Assembly (NCBI GenBank): GCA_025457965.1
Contig: JALOTJ010000068.1
Location: 1 to 32,827 of the forward strand
Origin: Spirochaetota bacterium
Lineage (GTDB): Bacteria > Spirochaetota > UBA4802 > UBA5368
Direction: 5' to 3'
DNA length: 32,827 nt
The notes beneath the pieces are model-generated. The model did no database searches, was not told the DNA's origin, and was given only the letters and a program-made list of their open reading frames with translations. The number at the start of each line of letters is the position of its first letter. The first letter of the stretch is position 1. This document shows, piece by piece, positions 16,572 through 25,266 of the stretch. The position numbers were made by a program, and so were the translations under genes.

Positions 16572-17243
16572 CTATTCGTACAGGAATGCGATATCCACGC
16601 CCTCTTTGATCTGCATCAGCGTAATCGGGATGATGCGCGATTCGTAAAGGTTGGTGCTCTCCGGTACGCGGAGGGAAAGCTCGATCTGCCTGGCCTCGAA
16701 TTTCTTATGTGTGAAGGTAATTGTAAACGGGATGTCTTTTTTCTCGTCCATCTGCTTTTCGCTGAACGCGGGCCAGAAATGGAAATATCCTTTAGTGGCC
16801 TTGTTCGTGGTGTAGGGATTCGTCCAGCTTTCGTCGATCATCGCGGCGGGTTTGCCCTTGTACAGAAGCGTGACCTCGACTCCGGGGATTATCGAGAAGG
16901 TGGTTTCCTCGAGGACCTCTCCCATGATGTGTGGAAGCGTGCGCTCGCGAACGGCCAGTTCCTCGACGCTGGATGGGCTCGACGCGCGGCGACTGCGAAT
17001 GTTCTGTATGGCCTCCTGAATGAGAAAGAGAATATCGGTTCGCTGCTGGAACTTGAAGCGCGACTCGAGCTTTCCGTGAATGATGCCGCGCTCGCTCGTG
17101 ATATAGCGCGCCGGAACGCGGTTAAGGACGTAGGCGATGATGTCCTGTTCGTATATTTCGGCCTTCGGTATATCGTTATCCTTTTTGAGGACCTCGCGCG
17201 CCACGCTTGTTACGATGTCTTCCATCAGGTTTTTTACCGCCAT
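16572..17243 (-). CDS. ComFB-domain protein with an extra C-terminal domain
   Basis: The 223-residue product opens with a ComFB-like domain of about 80 residues: VKNLMEDIVTSVAREVL, YEQDIIAYVLNRVPARYITSERG, then a helix to LIQEAIQNI. ComFB proteins are small helical regulators, and cyanobacterial members bind cyclic dinucleotides or cAMP. The zinc-type cysteines of Bacillus ComFB are absent. Residues about 95-223 form a separate, beta-rich part (TTFSIIPGVEVTLLYKGKPAAMID onward) that I do not recognise. The start has GGAGAG upstream and lies 68 nt inside the lon gene in another frame. Its place between lon and an outer-membrane gene suggests one operon. Function is unknown. Confidence 0.7.
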   Translation of the reverse strand: MAVKNLMEDIVTSVAREVLKKDNDIPKAEIYEQDIIAYVLNRVPARYITSERGIIHGKLESRFKFQQRTDILFLIQEAIQNIRSRRASSPSSVEELAVRERTLPHIMGEVLEETTFSIIPGVEVTLLYKGKPAAMIDESWTNPYTTNKATKGYFHFWPAFSEKQMDEKKDIPFTITFTHKKFEARQIELSLRVPESTNLYESRIIPITLMQIKEGVDIAFLYE

Positions 17244-19671
17244 CGCCGGACTCTCCTTTTCTCTGTTTGTTGAAGGCTATCCCAATTACATCAGTAATAC
17301 TTTCGACCGCGTGAAATTTCAAGCCTTTCTTTATATACTCGGGTATCTCCTCGAGGTCCTTTTTGTTCTGGGCGGGGATGATGATCTCCTTAACGTGCGC
17401 ACGACGCGCCGCGATCACCTTTTCCTTGATCCCGCCGACCGGGAAGACCCTGCCGGAGAGGGTGAGCTCGCCGGTCATCGCCAGATTTTTTCTTATCAAC
17501 CGGCCCGTGGCGAGTGAATACATGGAACAGGCCATGGTGATCCCGGCCGAGGGGCCGTCTTTCGGCGTCGCGCCGGCGGGGATGTGCAGGTGCAGGATAT
17601 TGTTCCGGAAAAAGTTTTCGGTTTTTTCGTCGCCGCCGAAGAGGTGCTGGACATAGCTGTAGGCGATGTTCGCGGATTCCTCCATCACCTCGCCTAACTG
17701 GCCGGTAAGCTTGATCTGGCCGCCCTTCGCGGCGCCGACGCCGATGGATTCGATCATGAGCGTGGCCCCGCCATACGCCGTCCAGGCCAGGCCGAGCGCG
17801 ATGCCCGGCCGGTCGAACCCGGTGATCTCGTCGTCGATGTAGATCTCCGCCCCAAGGTGCTCCCGTATGGCCTTGTTGTTCAGCTCGGATCTTGGAATTT
17901 TCCCGGTCCTGGCGGTGGTCGCGGCGGTCTTGCGGCAGATGCGCTCGATCTGACGTTCGAGGTTGCGGACTCCCGCTTCGCGAGCCCACGCGTTTATGAT
18001 ATAGAGAAAGCCGCTCTTGTCGATTTTAATCGAGCCCTTCGGGAGGCCGTGGCGCTCCAGCTGCTTGGGGACGAGATACCTGCGCGCGATTTCGTATTTT
18101 TCCTCGGTGATGTATCCAGAAAGGCGTATGATCTCCATGCGATCAACGAGCACCTGGGGGATCGTGTCGAGCGTGTTGGCGGTGGTGATGAAAAACACGC
18201 TCGAAAGATCGAAGGGCACGTCGAGATAGTGGTCGCGGAACTCGACGTTCTGCTCGGGATCGAGCACTTCCAGAAGCGCCGAAGCCGGGTCGCCCTGGAA
18301 GCTCTGCCCCAGCTTGTCTATTTCGTCGAGCATGAAGACGGGGTTGCGCGATTTGCAGATCTTGATGCCCTGGATGATCTTTCCCGGCATGGCCCCGATG
18401 TAGGTGCGGCGATGGCCCTTGATCTCGGCCTCGTCGCGCATTCCTCCGAGCGACATCCGGAAGAACTTCTTATTGAGCGCGCGCGCGATCGACTTGCCGA
18501 GGGAGGTCTTGCCGACGCCCGGGGGGCCCACCAGGCAGATGATCGAGCCGCGCGCATCGGGCTTGAGCTTGCGCACGGCAAGGAATTCGAGTATGCGCTT
18601 TTTGACGTCCTCGAGAGCGTAATGATCGTGGTTCAGTATCTTTTCGGCCCGGGTGATGTCGAGTGAGTCGATGGTGGTCTTGTTCCACGGAAGCGCGAGC
18701 ACGATCTCGATATAGTTGCGCGTTACGGAATACTCGGCGGAGTTGACGTCCATCATCGTGAGCTTTTCCATCTCCTCGTCGATCTTTTCCTTCGCCTCGC
18801 CCTTCAGGCCGGCCTCTTCGGCCTTCTTCTTCCACTCCCGGGTCTCGCGCGAGCGCTCGTCGTCCTCGACTCCCAGCTCGGAGCGGATCGCCTTGAGCTG
18901 TTCGCGCAGAAAAAACTCGCGCTGCTGCTTGTCGATTTTCTCGTTTATCTGGTTCTGAATCTTGCGCTGGATGGAAAGAACCTCCATCTCCTTCTGGAGG
19001 AGACGCAGTACACGCTCGAGGCGCTTTTTGACGTTGATCGTTTCGAGCACCTCCTGGTACTCGTTTTTCTCGAGATTCAGTATTGAGGTGACGAAGTCGG
19101 CGATCTTGCCCGGCTCGTCAACGTTAACCATTGTGAGTTTCATCTCCTCGGTAAACAGTGGGTTGTTATCCGAGAGCATCTTAAGCTGTGAGAGCACCGC
19201 GCGGGTAAGCGCCTTGATCTCCATGTTCTTTTTGGGCATGTCGTCGTCGAGGTATTCGACATCGACGACAATGTGGGGTTTCTCCGATATAACGTCCTTA
19301 ACGCTGAATCGCTTGATACTGTTGATCAGGACGTTGATGCCCCCGTCGGGAAGGTTGATCTTCTTCAGTATTTTAGCCGCGGTGCCGAGCCTGCAGAGGT
19401 CGGCCATCTGGATGTCCTCCACGTCGTCATCTTTGAGAAGCACCAGGCCAACCGTGCGCGTCGTTGCGAGCACCCGGTCGATCGCGTCTGAAAAACGCCC
19501 CTGCGAGATAATAAGCGGGGTGACGATCCCGGGGAAGATCGGCCGGTACCTGATAGGAATGAGGTAAAGCTGGGACGGCAGAATATGGTCGATCGCGATG
19601 AGATCGCTTTCGAAAAGATTGGAATCGATGTCGATGGTCGATTCGTCGGTGAAATTTTCGTCGTGTATCAT
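17176..19671 (-). CDS. lon: ATP-dependent protease Lon
   Basis: The 831-residue cytosolic protease degrades misfolded and regulatory proteins. The N-terminal LAN substrate-binding domain (about 25-220) and coiled region lead into an AAA+ module with Walker A GPPGVGKTS (about 384), Walker B FMLDEIDK and a sensor region. The protease domain has KDGPSAGIT, with the nucleophile Ser near residue 707, and GGIKEKVIAARRAHVKE with the partner lysine. I prefer ATG 19671 (AGGAA 7 nt upstream) to ATG 19704, which has no clear site. After the usual end (HAVESITDVIGIAF) comes a basic tail of about 30 residues rich in Lys, Arg and Gly. This tail is encoded over the start of the comFB-like gene. Confidence 0.95.
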   Translation of the reverse strand: MIHDENFTDESTIDIDSNLFESDLIAIDHILPSQLYLIPIRYRPIFPGIVTPLIISQGRFSDAIDRVLATTRTVGLVLLKDDDVEDIQMADLCRLGTAAKILKKINLPDGGINVLINSIKRFSVKDVISEKPHIVVDVEYLDDDMPKKNMEIKALTRAVLSQLKMLSDNNPLFTEEMKLTMVNVDEPGKIADFVTSILNLEKNEYQEVLETINVKKRLERVLRLLQKEMEVLSIQRKIQNQINEKIDKQQREFFLREQLKAIRSELGVEDDERSRETREWKKKAEEAGLKGEAKEKIDEEMEKLTMMDVNSAEYSVTRNYIEIVLALPWNKTTIDSLDITRAEKILNHDHYALEDVKKRILEFLAVRKLKPDARGSIICLVGPPGVGKTSLGKSIARALNKKFFRMSLGGMRDEAEIKGHRRTYIGAMPGKIIQGIKICKSRNPVFMLDEIDKLGQSFQGDPASALLEVLDPEQNVEFRDHYLDVPFDLSSVFFITTANTLDTIPQVLVDRMEIIRLSGYITEEKYEIARRYLVPKQLERHGLPKGSIKIDKSGFLYIINAWAREAGVRNLERQIERICRKTAATTARTGKIPRSELNNKAIREHLGAEIYIDDEITGFDRPGIALGLAWTAYGGATLMIESIGVGAAKGGQIKLTGQLGEVMEESANIAYSYVQHLFGGDEKTENFFRNNILHLHIPAGATPKDGPSAGITMACSMYSLATGRLIRKNLAMTGELTLSGRVFPVGGIKEKVIAARRAHVKEIIIPAQNKKDLEEIPEYIKKGLKFHAVESITDVIGIAFNKQRKGESGDGGKKPDGRHRNKRGARGPQKG

Positions 19672-19759
19672 CCGTATTTCCTGGTCTCCGTCTGCCGCCA
19701 GCATCGCCCGATCGAGCCGATGCAGTCAAAGCATTTTTCCGGCGCGTCTCGGGGGCGTC

Positions 19760-21145
19760 CTAGCCGAGCAGTTTAAACAGCATTTTAAGCAGACCGACCT
19801 TTCTCCCGTAGGGAGGGTAGCGAAGCGGCATGTCGATCAGGTTCGACCGGATAAGGACGCTACGCCTGTGGGTGAATATGTCGAAGCCGTAACGGCCATG
19901 ATACGCGCCCATTCCACTCTCTCCGATGCCGCCGAAGGGCATGTGGTGGCTTCCGACGTGCGATATGGTATCGTTGACGCAGGCGCCGCCCGAATGCACG
20001 TGCGCGAAGAGAGCGCGGGCCGTGCGGGGCCTGCCGGTAAAATAGTAGATGGCCAGCGGGCGGGGCATGGAGTTGATGTGCGAGACGACCTCGTCGGGCG
20101 AATCGTATTCGATAACGGGGAACAGCGGCCCGAAGATTTCCTCCTGCATGATGCGGTGATCAGGGGTGACATTCGCGATTATCGTCGGCTCGATGTAGCG
20201 CTCGTCGGGGGCGGTGTTGCCGCCGTGAATGATATCACCGTCGCGCATGAGCGAGGCGACGCGCGAGAAATGGCGCTCGTTGATAATGCGTGCATAGTCG
20301 GGGCTTCGCCGCGGGTCTTCGCCGAAAAAGTCGCGTATGGCCCCGGTGAAAAGGCGGATGAATTCTTTCCGTACCGAACGGTGCACCAGCAGGTAGTCGG
20401 GCGCCAGGCAGGTCTGCCCGGCGTTGAAGAACTTGCCCCACGCGATGCGTTTCGCCGCGTAGTCAAGCCTCGCGTCCGCCGCCACGATCGTGGGGCTCTT
20501 GCCGCCCAGCTCGAGCGCGACGGGGGTGAGGTGTTTCGCCGCGGCGGTCATTACGACCCGCCCGACCGCGGTGCTTCCGGTGTAGAAGATGAAGTCGAAT
20601 TTTTCCTCCAGGACGGCGGTGGCGGTCTCCACTCCGCCCTGCGCCACCGTGATATACGAGGGATCGAATGTGTCGGCGACCAGCTTTGCGATTAACGCCG
20701 AGGTTGCCGGCGAGAGTTCGGAGGGCTTTATGAGCGCACAGTTACCCGCCGCGATGGAACCGATAAGCGGGGCGATCGTGAGCTGAAAGGGGTAGTTCCA
20801 CGGGCTCATGATCAGCGCCGTTCCGTAGGGCTCCCGATAGATAACGCTCCGTGAAAGAAAGTGGATGATCGGAGTGGGGACCCGCTCGGGCCTGGACCAG
20901 TTGCGAAGGTTCCCGGCGGCGTGGCTGATCTCGGGGTACAGGATGCCGATTTCGCTGGCATAGGATTCGAACTCCGGTTTCCGGAGGTCGTCGCGGAGCG
21001 CCGCCATGATGTCGGCCTCTGCCGAGCGGATCGCCCCGCCAAGCTTTTTAAGCATTGCGATCCGAAAGCCGGGATCGCGGGTGGCTCCTGTTTCGTAGAA
21101 TTTCCTCAACCGTGCCGCTGTTTCACGAATGGCATAATGTTCCAT
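19760..21145 (-). CDS. Class 3-type aldehyde dehydrogenase
   Basis: The 461-residue product should oxidise aldehydes, perhaps fatty or aromatic, with NAD(P)+. Visible features are SPWNYPFQLTIAPLIGSIAAGNCALIKPSE, FYTGSTAVGR, the general base in LELGGKSP and the catalytic C246 in FFNAGQTCLAPDY. EEIFGPLFPVIEY and PFGGIGESGMGAYHG complete the family pattern. The length and C-terminal hydrophobic tail (LLKMLFKLLG) match ALDH3 enzymes, some of which sit on membranes. I chose ATG 21145 because AGGGAGG is 6 nt before it; the ATG at 21166 lacks a site. It is on the same strand as the HAD gene but 192 bp away, and a candidate promoter lies between. Confidence 0.93.
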   Translation of the reverse strand: MEHYAIRETAARLRKFYETGATRDPGFRIAMLKKLGGAIRSAEADIMAALRDDLRKPEFESYASEIGILYPEISHAAGNLRNWSRPERVPTPIIHFLSRSVIYREPYGTALIMSPWNYPFQLTIAPLIGSIAAGNCALIKPSELSPATSALIAKLVADTFDPSYITVAQGGVETATAVLEEKFDFIFYTGSTAVGRVVMTAAAKHLTPVALELGGKSPTIVAADARLDYAAKRIAWGKFFNAGQTCLAPDYLLVHRSVRKEFIRLFTGAIRDFFGEDPRRSPDYARIINERHFSRVASLMRDGDIIHGGNTAPDERYIEPTIIANVTPDHRIMQEEIFGPLFPVIEYDSPDEVVSHINSMPRPLAIYYFTGRPRTARALFAHVHSGGACVNDTISHVGSHHMPFGGIGESGMGAYHGRYGFDIFTHRRSVLIRSNLIDMPLRYPPYGRKVGLLKMLFKLLG

Positions 21146-21273
21146 GATCAACCTCCCTGCGGTCATGCTTAGAGTTGTGCCGTCTCCATAAAGTTACCGG
21201 ACATCGTCGCTTAGTCGCCGTGCAATGAATCAACACTTCAGGGTTTCTACCGGGGCGGCAGGCCGAACGCCTG

Positions 21274-21303
21274 AGTATGCCCTCGTTTCAGGCATGAAGT
21301 CAA
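21274..21303 (-). promoter_or_regulatory. Candidate promoter for the aldehyde dehydrogenase gene
   Basis: On the minus strand TTGACT (21298-21303) and CATACT (21274-21279) are 18 nt apart, with 4 or 5 of 6 matches each to the sigma-70 consensus. The start would be near 21267, giving a leader of about 120 nt. Confidence 0.35.
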
Positions 21304-21337
21304 TAGAAATGTGAGGTGCACGGAAGGAGCTGATACG

Positions 21338-21997
21338 TCACATAAGATCGAGGAGATCCATTGGATGCTTGATGAGGGCGCGGGCTCCGGACGAGCGGAG
21401 TTCGCCGGCGTCGCGAAACCCCCACAGTACACCTGCAGGGAACATCCCGGCGCGAAGTGCCGTTTCCATGTCGCCCCCGCTGTCGCCGACCATGACCGTG
21501 CGCTCCGGCGGGACCCCCAGGGTATCGAGTACCTCGAGGGCCTGTGCCGGATCGGGCTTTTTGGGGTGGCCGGAGCGAGCCCCGCGGACGATGTCGAAAT
21601 AACCGTCCAGATATTCGTGTATTATTTTACCCGTGTACTCATCGGGTTTGTTCGAGAGCACGGCCATTTTCAGGCCGCGCGCGGCGAGCTCGTCGAGGAG
21701 CCGGGGTATCCCGTCGTAGGGGCGGGTGGTCGCGTTGTACCGGCGCGCGTATTCGCTTCGGGCCCGATCCTGGCAGCGCGTTATCGCTTCGGCTTGACCC
21801 AGGCGTCCCTCGATCGCACGTTCCACGAGGACGTCCATGCCGTTGCCGACCATCAGACGGTACCGGTCCACCGGATGGGGATCGAGCCCTTCCACGGCAA
21901 GCGCGGCGTTTACCGAATCGGCGATATCCTGAAGCGTGTCGAGCAGGGTGCCGTCGAGGTCGAAGACGACCGCATCGTAGTTTAATGGAGTCTTCAT
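21338..21997 (-). CDS. HAD-superfamily phosphatase, phosphoglycolate phosphatase type
   Basis: The 219-residue product has all four HAD motifs: DLDGTLLDT with nucleophile Asp and acid/base Asp near residue 12, the VLSNKP threonine/serine motif, the lysine in GHPKKPDP, and VGDSGGDMETA. The helical cap between motifs I and II is the Gph kind, so 2-phosphoglycolate is the likeliest substrate, although pyrophosphatase or other phosphatase roles are possible. I chose the ATG at 21997 because the family begins here; the 37 extra upstream codons are unlike the family. No good ribosome site precedes it. It is divergent from the chemoreceptor gene. Confidence 0.85.
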   Translation of the reverse strand: MKTPLNYDAVVFDLDGTLLDTLQDIADSVNAALAVEGLDPHPVDRYRLMVGNGMDVLVERAIEGRLGQAEAITRCQDRARSEYARRYNATTRPYDGIPRLLDELAARGLKMAVLSNKPDEYTGKIIHEYLDGYFDIVRGARSGHPKKPDPAQALEVLDTLGVPPERTVMVGDSGGDMETALRAGMFPAGVLWGFRDAGELRSSGARALIKHPMDLLDLM

Positions 21998-22229
21998 GCC
22001 GGTGAGCGTTCCAGTGGAGAGTGGGTCTGTAAAGTACATTTTTTCAGGGGGATATAAGTGTATCGTTCGGCCAATCTCCCTGCTCGGGTGACAAAATTTA
22101 AAGCACATGAGAATGCCAATTCAGGTTGACATGCGCCGAGATTTCGGATAGGACTATGGAGGTCGGAGAGTCGCCTGTCGCCCGAAGCATAAAAATTACA
22201 TCCGTGCATTTAATATAAGGGGTTAACCG
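21998..22229. promoter_or_regulatory. Divergent promoter region between HAD phosphatase and chemoreceptor genes
   Basis: For the plus-strand chemoreceptor, TTGACA (22126-22131) and TAGGAC (22149-22154) are 17 nt apart, pointing to a start near 22161. On the minus strand, GTGCTTTAAATTT (22094-22106) offers an extended -10-like element upstream of the phosphatase gene. The same 13 bases occur in the same orientation at 26760-26772 upstream of the acyl-CoA synthetase alpha gene. Confidence 0.4.
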
Positions 22230-23795
22230 ATGGCTCGTGAAACCTTTCTAAAGCGATTTTTCCTGTCCGAATATCATGACGCGCCGTTTTTAATCCAGAA
22301 GAAGGCGCAGACGCTGATGTACTATACGACGACGATCGGTACGCTTATGTTCGTCCTTTCGGGTGTATTCGCCCTCATCCTGCCGGAGATTCAGCTTCAG
22401 GCGAACGCGGTCATCTTTACTGTCGCCGCCGCCGCTGTTATCACGCTGATTCTTCTTAAAACAGGGCACTACCACGCGGCCGCCAATCTTATAACGACGG
22501 TCGCTTCTCTGGCAGTCACCGCGGGGCTTTTTGCGAAGGTAAACCGCGACGCCTACGCGGGATACACGACCTTCATCTATTTTATGATCGCGCTGATTGT
22601 GCAGGCGATGCTTTTCTGCGAAAGGAAATGGATATTCGGTTTCACCACGCTCTTTTTGGTCAGCGATATCTCATTCTTCTTTCTCGTAAAGGACAAGCTC
22701 GACCCCATAAGCCTCAAGGCCGCCAAGGTCGGCATGGTCGACAGCAGCTTCTGCATCATCTTCACTTTCGTCCTGTCATACCTCGTACTGCGCATCACCG
22801 AGCAGGCGATTGAAAAATCGGACGAGGAGCGAAAACGGAGCGATGAGAGCTACGCGAAGACGGGAAGCCTGCTCGGGTCAGTGCGCGAAACATCGCGGCG
22901 CCTTGCCGATTCAGTGGAAGATCTCGCTTCGACATCGAACTCGTTTTCGGAATATTCACAGAACCAGGCGGCGTCAGCAGAGGAGATCATGGCAACGATC
23001 GAGGAGGTGTCGGCAGGTGTCGATCAGGTCGCGATCCGCGCCGGCGAGCAGTTCCAGAGCCTGACGGCGCTTGTGGCTAAAATGAACGACCTGTCTAAGA
23101 CAATCGGGTCGATGGGGGACGACATCTCTGAGGCCGTTACGCTGACCGGTAATATCGCCGCCAACGCCAGGGAGGGCGACCGTTCATTAGGAGCGATGAG
23201 CGGCAGCATGCAGAAAATCGGGGAGAGCTCAAAAGAGATGACCGGGATCGTCGAGATCATCAACGGGATATCCGATCAGATCAACCTGCTCTCGCTCAAC
23301 GCCACCATCGAGGCCGCGCGCGCGGGTGAGGCCGGCAGGGGATTCGCCGTCGTCGCCGACGAGATATCCAAGCTGGCAGACAGGACCGCCGACAGCCTCA
23401 AGGAGATCGACAAACTGATAAAAGGGAACAACAGCGAGATCGGGAGCGGCCTGCGCAACGTCGACGAAACGGTGGGAGTGATACGGAGCATCATCGAGGG
23501 AGTGAATACGATAAGTTCGATGATGGAGTCACTTACCGAACAGATGCGCGTACAGCAGGCAATAAACGTGGATGTGAACGCCGAGGCGGCCAAGGTGAAG
23601 CAGCGTTCGGACGAGATAAAAAACAGCACCGAGGAACAGAAGACCGCGGTCACCGAGATTGTGCGTTCCGTGGCGAGCGTGAACGAGCTGACACAGTCCT
23701 ACGCCATGGGAGCGGAGCGGCTCTCAAAGAGCGCAAGAAACGTGGAGTCGGTCGCGGATTCGCTTAAGAAACAGGTCCTCGATCAGGAGGCCTGA
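22230..23795 (+). CDS. Methyl-accepting chemotaxis protein with polytopic membrane N-terminus
   Basis: The 521-residue receptor starts in the cytoplasm and passes through the membrane about six times (residues about 30-195) with only short loops. It therefore has no classical periplasmic ligand domain and may sense through its membrane part. The signalling domain follows directly, and no HAMP domain is evident. The highly conserved hairpin tip is seen as [35 protein letters not shown] (about 350-385), where CheA and CheW dock. Long helices with glutamine/glutamate pairs flank it as methylation sites. AAGGGG lies 8 nt before ATG 22230. No other che gene is in the window. Confidence 0.92.
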   Translation: MARETFLKRFFLSEYHDAPFLIQKKAQTLMYYTTTIGTLMFVLSGVFALILPEIQLQANAVIFTVAAAAVITLILLKTGHYHAAANLITTVASLAVTAGLFAKVNRDAYAGYTTFIYFMIALIVQAMLFCERKWIFGFTTLFLVSDISFFFLVKDKLDPISLKAAKVGMVDSSFCIIFTFVLSYLVLRITEQAIEKSDEERKRSDESYAKTGSLLGSVRETSRRLADSVEDLASTSNSFSEYSQNQAASAEEIMATIEEVSAGVDQVAIRAGEQFQSLTALVAKMNDLSKTIGSMGDDISEAVTLTGNIAANAREGDRSLGAMSGSMQKIGESSKEMTGIVEIINGISDQINLLSLNATIEAARAGEAGRGFAVVADEISKLADRTADSLKEIDKLIKGNNSEIGSGLRNVDETVGVIRSIIEGVNTISSMMESLTEQMRVQQAINVDVNAEAAKVKQRSDEIKNSTEEQKTAVTEIVRSVASVNELTQSYAMGAERLSKSARNVESVADSLKKQVLDQEA

Positions 23796-23802
23796 GGGGC
23801 CG

Positions 23803-24303
23803 TCACTGCCGGGTGAGCGCCGTTATGAGTCCGGCCATCGACGGATAGCGTTGGACGAGATCGGTGCGGTCGCCGGTTTCGAAATCGGCGAAATCGAATC
23901 CCGGAGCCACGGTTGTTCCCAGGAGCGCGTACGTGCCGCCCGGCGCGAGCCGCGCTCCCTGCCACACCCCGGCCGGAACGACCGCCTGCGGCACCATCCC
24001 CGATGCCAGGTCCGCACCGAGCAGGGCGATTTTTCCTCTCCCGTCCGGGAAGAGGTGCAGCATTTCGACCGGGTCCCCGAGGTAATGATGAAAGATCTCG
24101 TCGCCCGCCAGGCGGTGCATCGACGAAAAGGTGCCGGGGGTGAGCAGGTAGTAGATGGCAGTGCCGAACGACCGGTCTCCGCCGTAGCACGACGGCAGAT
24201 TCTCGCGCGCGATCAACCCGGTCGAACGATAGGTCTCTGCGAAGAAGCCGCCCTCCGGATGAGGCTGGAGGCGCAGCAGGCTGATTATTTCTTCGGCGGT
24301 CAT
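23803..24303 (-). CDS. DUF985-type cupin protein
   Basis: The 166-residue product matches the cupin_5/DUF985 family: LRLQPHPEGGFFAETYRS at the start, then SFGTAIYYLLTPGTFSSMHRL, DEIFHHYLGDPVEML and VPAGVWQGARL. The histidines in SSMHRL and FHHYLG lie where cupins place metal ligands or substrate contacts. Members are small single-domain barrels without a proven general function. I chose ATG 24303, with GGAGGTG about 7 nt upstream; the 12 extra codons upstream are not family-like. It is convergent with the chemoreceptor gene (7 bp apart) and divergent from the phosphodiesterase gene. Confidence 0.88.
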   Translation of the reverse strand: MTAEEIISLLRLQPHPEGGFFAETYRSTGLIARENLPSCYGGDRSFGTAIYYLLTPGTFSSMHRLAGDEIFHHYLGDPVEMLHLFPDGRGKIALLGADLASGMVPQAVVPAGVWQGARLAPGGTYALLGTTVAPGFDFADFETGDRTDLVQRYPSMAGLITALTRQ

Positions 24304-24404
24304 CGATCGGCACCTCCGCGGGAATGATTGCCGGGGCATCGGGACAAACGGAGGACCCTTCCCGGCGCGGGTTGCCCTCGAGAATACGCTCGCCTTTTTT
24401 CTGA

Positions 24405-24434
24405 TTGCAAGTCTTTTAGTGCGTGGCCGATAGT
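24405..24434 (+). promoter_or_regulatory. Candidate promoter for the glycerophosphodiester phosphodiesterase gene
   Basis: TTGCAA (24405-24410) and GATAGT (24429-24434) are 18 nt apart, a moderate sigma-70 match. A start near 24441 would leave about 28 nt before the TTG start codon, with GGGGGGG in between. Confidence 0.35.
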
Positions 24435-24468
24435 AATCCTGTGAGAGTATTTACCGGGGGGGCCGCCA

Positions 24469-25266
24469 TTGGGACGTCCATGCCATACACTGCTCTATAA
24501 AAAGCCCGCCCGCGAGGGGTTTGCCGTCATCGCCCATCGCGGCGCCTCGGCCTATTTCCCCGAGAACACGCTCCTGTCGCTTGAGGGCGCCATCGAGATG
24601 GACGCGGATATGGCAGAGATCGACGTGCTGCTCTCGCGCGACGGGGTGCCGGTGGTGGTGCACAACGAGCGCATCCACAGGGCGACCGGAGGGCGGGGCC
24701 GCGTGGCGCACTATACGGTTGCCGAGCTCAAGCGATTCGATTTCGGTTATAAGTTCAAGGCGGCCAGGGGAGAGCAGGTCCCCACGCTCGAAGAGGTGCT
24801 TGAGCTGTGCGCCGGTCGCATCGCGCTGAATATCGAGATAAAATCGGGCGCGGTGCAGGACGTGGTGCTTGACGGTATTGAGGCGCGCTGTCTGGAGCTG
24901 GTCTACCGGCACGGGATGGAGTCGCATGTGGTGTTCTCAAGCTTCGATCCGCGCGCGCTGCTGCACTGCAGAATCATCGATCCGTCGGCGGTGACCGCGG
25001 TCCTTTATGACGACCGGTATTATCTGCGTTCGCAGGCACCGGCGGCGATCGTGGGGCACCTCCGCGCGGATGCGTTCAACTGCTCGAAGGAAGAGATTAC
25101 TGAAAAATGGATCGCGGACTGCGCCGCGCACGGCATACCGGTGAACATCTATACTGTGGATGACCCGAAGACGATGAGAAGACTCATCACGATGGGAGTA
25201 AGCGGTATTTTCTCAAACCGCCCGGACGTGTTAAAGAGAACGGCACTGGAGGCGCCCGCCGTTTAA
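24469..25266 (+). CDS. Glycerophosphodiester phosphodiesterase
   Basis: The 265-residue enzyme should cleave glycerophosphodiesters to glycerol 3-phosphate and an alcohol. The catalytic pieces are IAHRGAS with H23 and R24, PENT, AEID with the metal ligands E50 and D52, and VVVHNE with H65. NIEIKSG and YTVDDPKTMRRLITMGVSGIFSNRPD near the end are typical of the TIM-barrel family. There is no signal peptide, so it is cytosolic. The TTG start at 24469 has a G-rich ribosome site 6 nt upstream, and no in-frame ATG lies close by. Its end overlaps the convergent acyl-CoA synthetase alpha gene by 4 bp. It may recycle head groups from the lipid breakdown suggested by the other genes here. Confidence 0.92.
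   Translation: MGRPCHTLLYKKPAREGFAVIAHRGASAYFPENTLLSLEGAIEMDADMAEIDVLLSRDGVPVVVHNERIHRATGGRGRVAHYTVAELKRFDFGYKFKAARGEQVPTLEEVLELCAGRIALNIEIKSGAVQDVVLDGIEARCLELVYRHGMESHVVFSSFDPRALLHCRIIDPSAVTAVLYDDRYYLRSQAPAAIVGHLRADAFNCSKEEITEKWIADCAAHGIPVNIYTVDDPKTMRRLITMGVSGIFSNRPDVLKRTALEAPAV

Noticed and set aside
24381-24405. Short CGAG/CTCG stem followed by CCTTTTTT as a terminator
   Set aside because: The stem has only 4 bp and no plus-strand gene ends nearby.
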